From NCBI GenBank assembly GCA_910588815.1, contig CAJUQY010000065.1, forward strand, positions 1 through 12,187: a stretch of 12,187 nucleotides of DNA. Direction: 5' to 3'. Positions 6,066 to 12,187 of this stretch are shown here, piece after piece. The position numbers were made by a program, and so were the translations under genes. The stretch's first letter is position 1. Each line of letters opens with the position of its first letter. The DNA comes from an uncultured Lachnospiraceae bacterium (GTDB taxonomy: Bacteria; Bacillota; Clostridia; Lachnospirales; Lachnospiraceae). The notes below the pieces were generated by a model. That model searched no databases and was not told the DNA's origin. It saw only the letters and a list, made by a program, of their open reading frames with translations.

Positions 6066-7061
6066 TCAGTCGTCTCTCTGTCCGTGCATAAATTCAATGA
6101 ATTTTCCCGTGCCGATCGCCACCGCGGTCAGCGGTTCCTCTGCGATCACCGTATTAATGCCCGTCTTTTCTTCCACCAGTGCATCCAGGCCGCTGAGCAG
6201 GCTTCCGCCGCCGGTCATCACGATCCCTCTGTCATAGACATCTGCCGCCAGTTCCGGAGGCGTCCGCTCCAGCACGTTGTGTACCGCGTCCACAATCTGC
6301 ATGGCCGGCTCTCTGAGCGCCTCCAGCGTCTCGTCGGAGGTGATGGTGATAGTCTTGGGCAGTCCGGTCACCAGGTTTCTCCCCCGGACATCCATAGCCA
6401 CCAGTTCCGGACGCTTAAAGGCACAGCCGATTTGAATCTTGATCTCCTCCGCCGTCCGCTCACCAATCAATAAATTGTGCTTCTTCCTCATGAAACGGAC
6501 AATGGCCTCATCGAAATCGTCGCCGGCCACCTTGACAGAGGTGCTCACCACGGTTCCCCCCAGGGAAATCACCGCAATATCTGCCGTGCCTCCGCCGATG
6601 TCCACAATCATATTTCCACAGGCTTTGGAAATATCAATACCGGAACCGATAGCCGCCGCCACGGGTTCCTCTATAATCGACACCTCTCTGGCGCCCGCCT
6701 GATAGGTGGCATCCTCCACCGCTTTCTTCTCCACCTCCGTGGCGCCGCTGGGAATGCAGACACTGATCCTAGGCTTCCGGAGGGTTTTCTTTCCCAGCGC
6801 CTTGCGGATAAAATATTTGAGCATCTTCTCCGTCACCGTGTAATCCGAAATCACACCCTGGCGCAAAGGACGGACAGCCACGATATTCCCCGGTGTCCTT
6901 CCGATCATCAGACGGGCCTCCTCACCGATAGCCTTGATCTGATTGCTGTCCCGGTCAAAGGCCACCACCGAGGGCTCTTTCAATACAACACCTTTTCCTT
7001 TTATATAAACCAGTATGCTGGCGGTTCCCAAATCAATTCCGATATCTGTAGATAGTAACAT
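6066..7061 (-). CDS. mreB: MreB rod-shape-determining actin homologue
   Basis: MreB forms membrane-associated filaments that steer peptidoglycan synthesis and keep the rod shape. The 331-residue protein has the actin-fold nucleotide motifs: phosphate-1 GIDLGTASILVYIKGKG (8-24), Glu131 in IIEEPVAAAIG, phosphate-2 IVDIGGGTADIAVISLGG (152-169) and the adenosine motif GIVMTGGGSLLSGLD (279-293). The ATG at 7061 follows AGGAGGAAGGAAC. The N-terminus matches what I recall of Lachnospiraceae MreB. The Mbl paralogue cannot be excluded without alignment. It is the first gene of the mreB-recD2-comF group and has a clear sigma-A promoter; the mreC/mreD genes often found next to mreB are absent here. Confidence 0.96.
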   Translation of the reverse strand: MLLSTDIGIDLGTASILVYIKGKGVVLKEPSVVAFDRDSNQIKAIGEEARLMIGRTPGNIVAVRPLRQGVISDYTVTEKMLKYFIRKALGKKTLRKPRISVCIPSGATEVEKKAVEDATYQAGAREVSIIEEPVAAAIGSGIDISKACGNMIVDIGGGTADIAVISLGGTVVSTSVKVAGDDFDEAIVRFMRKKHNLLIGERTAEEIKIQIGCAFKRPELVAMDVRGRNLVTGLPKTITITSDETLEALREPAMQIVDAVHNVLERTPPELAADVYDRGIVMTGGGSLLSGLDALVEEKTGINTVIAEEPLTAVAIGTGKFIEFMHGQRDD

Positions 7062-7106
7062 GTTCCTTCCTCCTATGCTGTTCGCTGCCCGATTCCAATC
7101 CTTTAT

Positions 7107-7134
7107 ATTATAAACAATTTTTCGGGTTTTTCAA
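7107..7134 (-). promoter_or_regulatory. sigma-A promoter of the mreB-recD2-comF operon
   Basis: TTGAAA (7129-7134), a 16-base spacer and perfect TATAAT (7107-7112) on the minus strand, about 45 bases before the mreB ATG. A/T-rich DNA upstream (7140-7230) could act as an UP element. Confidence 0.8.
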
Positions 7135-7251
7135 TTCCATTTTCAAAAGTCCTGTGAAATTTTCTTTTTCTATAAAATTTCTTTTATGTTCTTCATCTTT
7201 TTTTCATAGTCTGAACATATTTTGGTCACATTTTACCCGTATACTATAGGC

Positions 7252-7359
7252 ATACCAATTGAGGTTGGTATAAACAAGCTTTTTCATACTCACGCCCGGC
7301 GGCGAAAGCCGCCGGGTCCCCCCCTTTTAACCTACACCCAATGTCTGCGGGTGTTTTTT
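7252..7359 (+). ncRNA. candidate structured small RNA ending in a terminator
   Basis: The 317-base gap between mreB and the CmpB-family gene holds three plus-strand hairpins in a row. These are ATACCAA/TTGGTAT (7252-7258 with 7265-7271), a perfect 9-bp stem CCCGGCGGC/GCCGCCGGG closed by a GAAA tetraloop (7295-7316), and the terminator at 7334-7359. The GAAA loop and the T-tract are meaningful only on the plus strand. No plus-strand ORF or Shine-Dalgarno is present. Just upstream TATACT/TATAGG (7240-7250) could be a -10, but no good -35 is visible. No known RNA family was recognised. Alternatively these are unrelated hairpins in an untranslated region. Confidence 0.4.
7334..7359 (+). terminator. 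plus-strand terminator between mreB and the CmpB-family gene
   Basis: ACACCC (7334-7339), a 9-base loop and GGGTGT (7349-7354) run into six T (7354-7359). On the minus strand the exit lacks a T-tract, so it does not look like the terminator of the minus-strand gene ending at 7379. Confidence 0.6.
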
Positions 7360-7378
7360 CATGTCAGGAATTACTCTT

Positions 7379-8404
7379 CTACTTGATTTTTCTGCTTTTC
7401 TTCTCCCTTCTGCGGTTCTCATACCATTTTGACTGTTCCTCCCGCAGCCTTAAAAATTCCTCCTTGAATTTTCCTGAGGTGGCCGTCGGATTCCGGCGGA
7501 GCATCTTAAACTTCAAATAAGCCATACGTTTTGTCTGCGATTCATTTTCCCTCTTCAGAGATTTCAGCCGCTCTCCCAGTCCGGACAACTCGCGGATCTC
7601 CTCCTTTTCCTGATCGCCAGTGTGTTTCGCCAACACATTGAGGCGGTCATTGGCCGCATCCACCAGGGTATTCAGGCGGTCTCCCGCCATATCTGTCAAG
7701 GCTCCCAGGCGATTCCCCGCTACCTCAGCCAGGGCATTCAGCCGATCCGCAACCGAAGTTTTCCCAACTTCCGAAAAACGCTCTCCAAGGGATTCCGACA
7801 AATGCTCCCGCAAGTTCAGAAGCTTATCGGAAAACTGCTCCGATACCGCCTCGAACTCTTTCTTAAGCCGCACCTTGGCATCCAGCATGTCCCGAATTCC
7901 CAATGCAACTTTCACGGACACAGCCGTGTCGCACAAAAAGACCACAGATACTGTAATGACGATCACCAGAACCGTGACCCAGGAAAGCCCCAGCACAAAC
8001 TCTTCCACCGGCTTATGGATATACCGGTTCAAAAGCACGGTAAACAATCCCCAGCAGAGAGAAGAGGACAGACAAATAACGCCCTTATAATGGAATCTCT
8101 GATTGCTGTAGTCCCAGTACTTCACTTTAAAGACGGCCTCCATGGCCAGGCCCACAAAAAGCTCCAGCAGGGTGGCTCCCACCATCCCCGCAAAAAACAT
8201 CCAGACCACATGCCCCCTGATCTGCATCGTCACAAGCAGCATCACCACCGCTCCGGAACCATAAATCGGCAGCATCGGCGAATGAAGAAACCCTCTGTTT
8301 ACAAAACGATGTTTTCTGATTGACACATAGGTAGTCTCGAAGCACCAGCCGAAAAAACAATAAATATAAAAAAACAGCAGCCACTGCTGAATGGAATAAT
8401 GCAT
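7379..8404 (-). CDS. CmpB-family (putative ABC transporter permease) membrane protein with coiled-coil tail
   Basis: The first 165 residues match my memory of the PF06541 CmpB-type family: IQQWLLFFYIYCFFGWCFE at the N-terminus, RFVNRGFLHSPMLPIYGSGA (33-52), a YWDYS-type motif (97-100) and about five hydrophobic helices. The family is called a putative ABC transporter permease, but no transport role is demonstrated. Residues 170-341 form a soluble, highly charged helical tail with four consecutive 11-residue repeats (219-262, consensus xDRLNxLxxxA), followed by a very basic C-terminus (REKKSRKIK). The tail probably forms a cytoplasmic coiled coil. The start is ATG 8404 with a strong GAGGAGGTAGGAAG site. 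The gene is monocistronic, with two upstream promoters and a long structured leader. The frame stays open another 66 codons upstream, but that part has no helix pattern or ribosome site. Confidence 0.85.
   Translation of the reverse strand: MHYSIQQWLLFFYIYCFFGWCFETTYVSIRKHRFVNRGFLHSPMLPIYGSGAVVMLLVTMQIRGHVVWMFFAGMVGATLLELFVGLAMEAVFKVKYWDYSNQRFHYKGVICLSSSLCWGLFTVLLNRYIHKPVEEFVLGLSWVTVLVIVITVSVVFLCDTAVSVKVALGIRDMLDAKVRLKKEFEAVSEQFSDKLLNLREHLSESLGERFSEVGKTSVADRLNALAEVAGNRLGALTDMAGDRLNTLVDAANDRLNVLAKHTGDQEKEEIRELSGLGERLKSLKRENESQTKRMAYLKFKMLRRNPTATSGKFKEEFLRLREEQSKWYENRRREKKSRKIK
7619..7750 (-). repeat. four tandem 33-bp units encoding hendecad repeats
   Basis: Four in-frame 33-base units encode ADRLNALAEVA, GNRLGALTDMA, GDRLNTLVDAA and NDRLNVLAKHT. 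The DNA units have diverged but stay in register, for example at the codons for D/N-R-L-N/G. An 11-residue period is typical of right-handed coiled coils or amphipathic helices. Confidence 0.85.
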
Positions 8405-8640
8405 CTTCCTACCTCCTCGTATATCCAGTCTAGTGCAAGTGTTCCTGTCTGTCAACCCCGGACTTTCCGAAATGGGGAGCCTTGCTTCTGTCAGAAGGAA
8501 GGCTCCGTCCACTGCCTCTTTTGGACCGGCTGCGTCCCATAATGCACAGACGGACCGGAAGAATACCGGCAGCCCGCAGCGGCAAGAAGTGAATGTGCTC
8601 ATTATACACTCATTTTCTTAAAATCCAGAACTTCCGACAA
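8405..8640 (-). other. long structured leader of the CmpB-family gene
   Basis: The 360-base gap between 8404 and 8765 contains a distal promoter (8647-8675), a leader of about 235 bases and the proximal promoter. The leader holds a stem-loop, GGAGCCTT/AAGGCTCC with an inner CTTCT/AGAAG (8476-8506), with no T-tract after it. A second fold, GGCTGC/GCAGCC (8528-8533 with 8569-8574), encloses short GTCC/GGAC and CGG/CCG helices and could form a small multi-branch junction. A lone TATAAT (8601-8606) has no fitting -35. No known riboswitch was recognised. Confidence 0.4.
8427..8455 (-). promoter_or_regulatory. proximal sigma-A promoter of the CmpB-family gene
   Basis: Perfect TTGACA (8450-8455), a 17-base spacer and TAGACT (8427-8432) lie about 23 bases before the ATG at 8404, giving a very short leader. 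Confidence 0.72.
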
Positions 8641-8646
8641 AATTCG

Positions 8647-8675
8647 ACTATAGAATACTTTCTCTTTTCTGACAA
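8647..8675 (-). promoter_or_regulatory. distal sigma-A promoter of the CmpB-family gene
   Basis: TTGTCA (8670-8675), a 17-base spacer and TATAGT (8647-8652): each hexamer is one base off consensus. It would start a transcript near 8640 with a leader of about 235 bases. It sits just after the exporter terminator, so this gene is transcribed independently. Confidence 0.65.
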
Positions 8676-8706
8676 TCACACTCTTGACAAACAGACTCCT
8701 GATGAC

Positions 8707-8736
8707 AAAAAAGACTCTTTCTCAAAAGAAAGAGCC
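8707..8736 (-). terminator. terminator of the exporter-like gene
   Basis: A 10-bp stem (8713-8722 with 8727-8736, one G-U pair) closes on a 4-base loop and is followed on the minus strand by six T. It lies about 30 bases after the stop at 8765. The stem arms AGAAAGAG and CTCTTTCT are plain to see. Confidence 0.9.
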
Positions 8737-8764
8737 TTCCTTCTGAACTCTCCGCCGTCTTCGT

Positions 8765-9790
8765 CTAGCCTTCCTCCTGCTTCGGAAGCCTGGCATCCAC
8801 AAACCGTTTCTTTACCAGCAGAAACCCCTCAATACTTTTCATGATATGGTATAAAATCGCCCGGCCTTCCAATTCCTCTTTGTCTGTGGGCAGCGGCTCC
8901 TTTCCCATATCCTCTATCATTTCATTCAGCCGTTCCAGCTGCGGCTCCGGCACATTGAGCTCTGTCACATGCTCTGCCAAATAAAGCATATATTCCGCCA
9001 GAGGCATCGCCTGCTCCGGCACAACGCGCAGCCACCACATGCCGGAATGCAGACTATAGAGCGTTTTGCACTGATCCATGCGCATTTCAAAATAATCAAT
9101 GTAATACTCCGGGTCGGAGCGGAAGGAATTTTCCTGATATTCGTAAGCCTCCCTTGTGTATTCCCGAATCAAACTCTCCAGCTTAGCCACATGTCCCCAC
9201 ACATCCACCTCCATGGTCTTATTGGAAAGATAGGCCGCCACCTCCCCGAAAATGAACTGCATCTGTTCCTCGGTATAAGTCATCTTCTCCCTGAGATGCT
9301 CCTCCTGGCTGCGGTTGTGATGAAACAGATTCAACAAAAAAGCGATTGTACTTCCGATTAACACCAGCAAAAACTCATTCAAAAAAGATGCGGGACTAAA
9401 ATCCAGTGTCGTCAGAAAATGTGTTCCAATCACTGCATTGACCGACAATGTCGCCATCCATCCGGATACCTGGCACATAAGGACTGTCAAAAAAATAAAA
9501 ACTCCGAATGCAAGCCATTCACTCCGGAACGGAATAAATGTCATCCAGGAAAACAGGACGACAACCGCAAAGGTCACAAACCGGGCCAGTGCCAGCTTGA
9601 TGGTCCCTCTCTTCGTTGTCACCAGTGTAAGCAATGTCACAATCCCGGCCGAAGCCGAAAACTGCAGTTCAAGAAGCTCTGCCAGATAAATAGCAATACT
9701 GCTTCCCACTGCAATTTTGGCGGCAAGCATTAACATTTTAATCATCTGCCGCTTTTCCGGCAGCAGCTTGTTCTTCAACCGTCCTCCCAT
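8765..9790 (-). CDS. aromatic acid exporter (ArAE/FUSC-like) family membrane protein
   Basis: The protein resembles the Firmicutes aromatic-acid-exporter family (ArAE_1 type, YqjA-like), membrane proteins thought to export aromatic or other small carboxylates; the substrate is unknown. From ATG 9790 it has 341 residues. A hydrophobic N-terminal half has about five or six helices (20-157), with the typical AAKIAVGSSIAIYLAELL opening and TTKRGTIKLALAR loop. A soluble, mainly helical C-terminal half (160-341) includes SNKTMEVDVWGHVAKLESL and SGMWWLRVVPEQAMPLAEYM. The chosen ATG has GGAG eight bases upstream and gives the usual family length. An ATG at 9904 in the same frame would add 38 basic residues, but it lies only about 14 bases from the promoter -10 and its Shine-Dalgarno abuts it. 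The gene is monocistronic with a strong terminator. Confidence 0.8.
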   Translation of the reverse strand: MGGRLKNKLLPEKRQMIKMLMLAAKIAVGSSIAIYLAELLELQFSASAGIVTLLTLVTTKRGTIKLALARFVTFAVVVLFSWMTFIPFRSEWLAFGVFIFLTVLMCQVSGWMATLSVNAVIGTHFLTTLDFSPASFLNEFLLVLIGSTIAFLLNLFHHNRSQEEHLREKMTYTEEQMQFIFGEVAAYLSNKTMEVDVWGHVAKLESLIREYTREAYEYQENSFRSDPEYYIDYFEMRMDQCKTLYSLHSGMWWLRVVPEQAMPLAEYMLYLAEHVTELNVPEPQLERLNEMIEDMGKEPLPTDKEELEGRAILYHIMKSIEGFLLVKKRFVDARLPKQEEG

Positions 9791-9917
9791 ACCCTTATCT
9801 CCCCCCGTACCCTGTCTGCGTTCATCCTCTGCTCCTGTACATCTCTTTCTCGTCACAAATTTCTTCTTTTCGCCTTTCTTTCGGCTTCTTCCATACCGAA
9901 TCATCCCCTCGTTTTTT

Positions 9918-9947
9918 ATTATATCATCCCTATGACTATAAAGTAAA
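9918..9947 (-). promoter_or_regulatory. promoter of the exporter-like gene, extended -10
   Basis: TGATATAAT (9918-9926) is an extended -10 with a perfect TATAAT. TTTACT (9942-9947) is a fair -35 at 18 bases. The promoter overlaps the last codons of the small ORF ending at 9936. The leader of about 115 bases is purine-rich and holds a 13-codon ORF (9853-9894) behind GAGGGG, possibly a leader peptide. Confidence 0.75.
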
Positions 9948-10118
9948 TATGTGATCGCCTTTTGGCGGAAGCTGATGCAGATATTTTTCCTTCGTAGCCA
10001 TCCCGCCTCTGATGTGCCTCTCCGATTTATTGACATCCAGCACAAGACGGGCCTTCGACGCCAATGCCGGGTTGATCCGCATCAAACGATCGGTAACATC
10101 TTTATGTATGGTTGTCAC
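9936..10118 (-). CDS. small basic protein downstream of the recombinase, unrecognised
   Basis: This is a 60-codon frame starting at GTG 10118, overlapping the recombinase 3' end by 17 bases, so it may be translationally coupled; no strong ribosome site precedes it. The protein is basic and probably helical (DVTDRLMRINPALASKARLV, then RHIRGGMATKEKYLHQLP). The composition looks natural, unlike the antisense frames, and small accessory proteins often follow large serine recombinases in Firmicutes elements. I do not recognise the family. It could also be the tail of a gene interrupted by insertion of the element. Its stop lies inside the exporter promoter region, which places the chromosome-element junction nearby. 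Confidence 0.5.
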   Translation of the reverse strand: MTTIHKDVTDRLMRINPALASKARLVLDVNKSERHIRGGMATKEKYLHQLPPKGDHIFTL

Positions 10119-11637
10119 TAATCAGAACGGTCCCGTCCAGCCCCAGCTCCCCAAAGAGGCGCAGATGGATGTCCACGTTGCCGTCCTTGTCCACCTCGAT
10201 CTTCTGGACAATCTCCCTAAGCTGCTCGTTGGTCATGTCTCTGACAGAAGTAATGTTCTCAATCCGTTTGAAGCTCCTCTGCAAAATCCCGTCAAGCTGG
10301 CTCTCCCTGTCCAGATTGTACTGGGCCAGCTTCCTCTCATTCTCCAGCCGTTCGATCTCCTCGCGCATCCCCCCAATCCTGGCATTTAACTCCTGGCGGC
10401 TGATCAGGTCATCCGTATACATGTCCATATATTTCTGCCTCTTTTTCTGGATCTTTGCAAGCTTCGCATCCAGCTCCTTCGCATAAGTCTCATTCTCATT
10501 CCTGGCCTTATAGACTCTGGAAAATTCTTTCCCCACATACCCGATGATCTTCTTCTTGGATTCCAGAAGAGCGGCGAAGTAATCCTCCAAAGCCTGGATC
10601 AGCTCCTCCTCCTCAAGGGAAACCCGATTGGGACAGCTGTCCGCCCCATTCCCGTTGCGGCCGGAGCATGTCCACCGGACATAGGTATTCTTGTAGGTAC
10701 GGACCACCCGGCGGAAGGACCACCCGCACTCTTTACATTTGATGATGGTGCTGAATAAATATTTGTTGCTCTGCCTTTCTTTCTTCATATGAAATGCCTC
10801 ATGGCGACTGGCTAATATCTGCTGCGCTTTCTCGAACTGCTCCGGCTCAATCATCCTAAGATCCCTTCTCTCTGTGATCATCCACTCTGATCTGTCTTTC
10901 TTGGCCCGAACCCCCGTGAGGAAATCTGTCACCTCCTGCTTGCCGTTGATGACCTTCCCCGTGTAAAGCTCGTTGGTCAGAATCCGGCAGACGGCATTCT
11001 GACTGAAATTGCAGTCCCGTTTTGTCCGGATCCCCTGTTCATTCAGCATACCCGCGATCTTCGCCGCCCCATAGCCATCCTTCGTATACCAGTCAAAAAT
11101 CCGATGAACCACGGCCGCCTCCTCTTCATTGATCTCCATGTCGAAATATTCACCGGCCGTCTTGTCATAGCCATAAACCAGATTGGGGACCCGTCCCTTC
11201 TCCGCATTCATCTTCTTTCCGAATTTTACACGCTTGGAGGTGTTGGCACTCTCCTCCTGGGCCAGCGCCCCAAAGATGGTGAGGACAAATTCCGACTGCC
11301 CAAGCACCGTCATGTTGGCCGTCAGAAAGGTGGTCTCAATACCAAGAGCCTTCAGCTTGCGGATACTCTGCAGAAGATCCACCGTATTGCGGGCAAACCG
11401 GGAAATATCCTTCACCACCACCATGTCAAACAGTCCCTGTTCTGCGTCCTTAAGGAGCTGTTTAAACTCTTTCCGGTTTTTGATCTTCGTCCCGGAAATC
11501 CCTTCATCCGCATATAACCGAACCAGATTGTGGCCGTTTTTCTCCGTATACTCTGTAAAGAACCTCTTCTGTGCCTCCAGGCTGTTGAGCTGGTCTGATT
11601 TGTCTGTGGAAACACGGCAGTAAGCGGCAATGTTCAT
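10102..11637 (-). CDS. large serine recombinase (site-specific integrase/transposase)
   Basis: Large serine recombinases integrate and excise phages, integrative elements and Tn4451-like transposons by attacking DNA with an active-site serine. The 511-residue protein has the resolvase domain (about 2-145) with YCRVS, the presumed nucleophile Ser10, and Arg residues in KDISRFARN (76-84). A recombinase domain follows (about 150-280), then a zinc ribbon (C301, C304, C324, C335) and a long coiled-coil segment (about 380-445) of the kind that controls synapsis and direction. All landmarks are intact, so it is probably active. The start is ATG 11637, with AAAGGA eleven bases upstream. It has its own promoter just after the terminator of the preceding gene. 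The attachment site could not be identified; such genes usually lie at the element's end. Confidence 0.95.
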   Translation of the reverse strand: MNIAAYCRVSTDKSDQLNSLEAQKRFFTEYTEKNGHNLVRLYADEGISGTKIKNRKEFKQLLKDAEQGLFDMVVVKDISRFARNTVDLLQSIRKLKALGIETTFLTANMTVLGQSEFVLTIFGALAQEESANTSKRVKFGKKMNAEKGRVPNLVYGYDKTAGEYFDMEINEEEAAVVHRIFDWYTKDGYGAAKIAGMLNEQGIRTKRDCNFSQNAVCRILTNELYTGKVINGKQEVTDFLTGVRAKKDRSEWMITERRDLRMIEPEQFEKAQQILASRHEAFHMKKERQSNKYLFSTIIKCKECGWSFRRVVRTYKNTYVRWTCSGRNGNGADSCPNRVSLEEEELIQALEDYFAALLESKKKIIGYVGKEFSRVYKARNENETYAKELDAKLAKIQKKRQKYMDMYTDDLISRQELNARIGGMREEIERLENERKLAQYNLDRESQLDGILQRSFKRIENITSVRDMTNEQLREIVQKIEVDKDGNVDIHLRLFGELGLDGTVLISDNHT

Positions 11638-11682
11638 GTCCGCACCATTCCTTTATTTTTATTTCGTTCTGTTACTACTTTA

Positions 11683-11711
11683 ATCTTAACATTAAATCAC
11701 TCATCTATCAA
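11683..11711 (-). promoter_or_regulatory. promoter of the serine recombinase
   Basis: TTGATA (11706-11711), a 17-base spacer and TAAGAT (11683-11688), about 45 bases before the ATG at 11637. It abuts the terminator of the gene to the right, giving a compact terminator-promoter arrangement. Confidence 0.65.
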
Positions 11712-11712
11712 C

Positions 11713-11743
11713 AAAAACGTCCCGATAAATCATTTACCGGGAC
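11713..11743 (-). terminator. terminator of the HEPN-motif gene
   Basis: GTCCCGATAAA (11719-11729) pairs with TTTACCGGGAC (11733-11743) through 11 bp with one G-U pair, and is followed on the minus strand by G and five T. The stop codon of the gene (11734-11736) lies inside the stem, so the terminator starts within the last codons. Confidence 0.88.
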
Positions 11744-12147
11744 ACCACCACTCCATTACAAATATTCTGAACATTTTGGTCAAGATTACTATAAATTGAC
11801 ACCAACAATTCCAACATCAACGCAAAAATATGATTCCACTCATATGTATCATTATTTTTAACCTGTCCATATCTAAAATGAGCTATATTACATCTTAAAT
11901 CATATATCCAATTATTTACTTTCTCTAATTTATTTTCGTCCCCCTCTTCACCTAACAAGTATAAATATATTTTTTCTATTATAGGCATCCTCGCATAACT
12001 CTTTAACACGGCCAAAGAATTTTCTCTCTCTGAGCTTCTCCTTGTCTCATCAATATGTAATCTTAATGCATCAGAAATATTCATGTTATACTTGCTTTTA
12101 AATTCGCTGGCTCTGCAAGGAATAAATAAATATCTCAAACTTCGCAC
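11734..12147 (-). CDS. HEPN-motif protein, AT-rich, probably 5'-truncated or frameshifted
   Basis: The frame encodes up to 137 residues and is all-helical in character. WIYDLRCNIAHFRYG contains R85-x4-H90, the R-x4-6-H signature of HEPN domains, many of which are ribonucleases in toxin-antitoxin and phage-defence systems; others are not catalytic. The region is clearly more AT-rich than the genes to its left, suggesting horizontal transfer. The start is doubtful: GTG 12147 has no well-placed ribosome site, and the first good ATG is at 12084. A second frame is open from the window edge (12187) to 12098 and reads naturally (GIGTYSSAKFEIFIYSLQ), joining well to ASEFKSKYNMNISDALRL here. The gene therefore probably continues to the right with a one-base shift near 12100-12115. 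Function, partner and full length cannot be seen. Confidence 0.6.
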   Translation of the reverse strand: MRSLRYLFIPCRASEFKSKYNMNISDALRLHIDETRRSSERENSLAVLKSYARMPIIEKIYLYLLGEEGDENKLEKVNNWIYDLRCNIAHFRYGQVKNNDTYEWNHIFALMLELLVSIYSNLDQNVQNICNGVVVSR

Positions 12148-12187
12148 TTGAATAAGTGCCTATGCCCCTTGAAAATTCAATAAAAAC

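Noticed and set aside
7295..7316. GC-rich 9-bp hairpin as a terminator of the CmpB-family gene
   Set aside because: Neither exit has a T-tract directly after the stem; it fits better as part of the candidate plus-strand RNA.
7619..7750. Tandem repeats as a CRISPR-like array
   Set aside because: The units are contiguous 33-base coding repeats without spacers and lie in frame inside an open gene.
8405..8602. Upstream extension of the CmpB-family frame by 66 codons
   Set aside because: It has no ribosome site at its start, an unnatural Cys/Arg-rich composition, and contains the proximal promoter and hairpins. ATG 8404 has an excellent Shine-Dalgarno and begins the family domain.
9905..10045. 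Upstream extension of the exporter frame towards 10045
   Set aside because: It runs across the exporter's own promoter and antisense-like sequence, so it cannot be part of that transcript.

Overview
The window looks like the chromosome of an endospore-forming clostridium, most likely a Lachnospiraceae member. The reasons are the MreB sequence, the spoIID and spoIIQ genes with sporulation-type promoters, and the mix of moderately GC-rich core genes with AT-rich intergenic DNA. This placement is inference from remembered family features; no search was run. Apart from a tRNA at the left edge, nearly every convincing gene lies on the minus strand, so transcription runs right to left.

Left part (1-1207). 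The window opens inside a tRNA-Val(CAC) gene followed by a strong terminator. Tail-to-tail with it is a small zinc-ribbon membrane protein gene, broken by a one-base shift in a run of seven A. That shift falls on an exact A-AAA-AAC slippery heptamer. Then come about 650 bases without an intact gene: a hairpin, a plus-strand coding-like remnant split over two frames, and the spoIIQ terminator.

Core block (1208-7378). Read on the minus strand, the order is mreB (cell shape), recD2 (5'-3' helicase), comF (phosphoribosyltransferase-like), spoIID and a spoIIQ-like gene. The first three are tightly spaced behind a clear sigma-A promoter and probably form one operon. spoIID and spoIIQ have their own sigma-E-like and sigma-F-like promoters, fitting expression in the mother cell and the forespore, where their products act together in peptidoglycan remodelling during engulfment. 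Both proteins lack residues expected for catalysis. The mreB upstream region also holds hairpins ending in a plus-strand terminator, a candidate small RNA.

Membrane-protein block (7379-9935). Two genes follow, each with its own promoter: a CmpB-family membrane protein with a hendecad-repeat tail and a long structured leader, and an aromatic-acid-exporter-like protein with a strong terminator.

Accessory end (9936-12187). A large serine recombinase gene, with a small overlapping ORF after it, sits beside an AT-rich gene carrying a HEPN-type R-x4-H motif that probably continues off the right edge in another frame. This looks like the end of an integrated mobile element, possibly with defence or toxin cargo. 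No wholly new multi-gene system is evident. The best leads are the slippery frameshift, the candidate small RNA, the hendecad tail, the structured leader and the HEPN gene.
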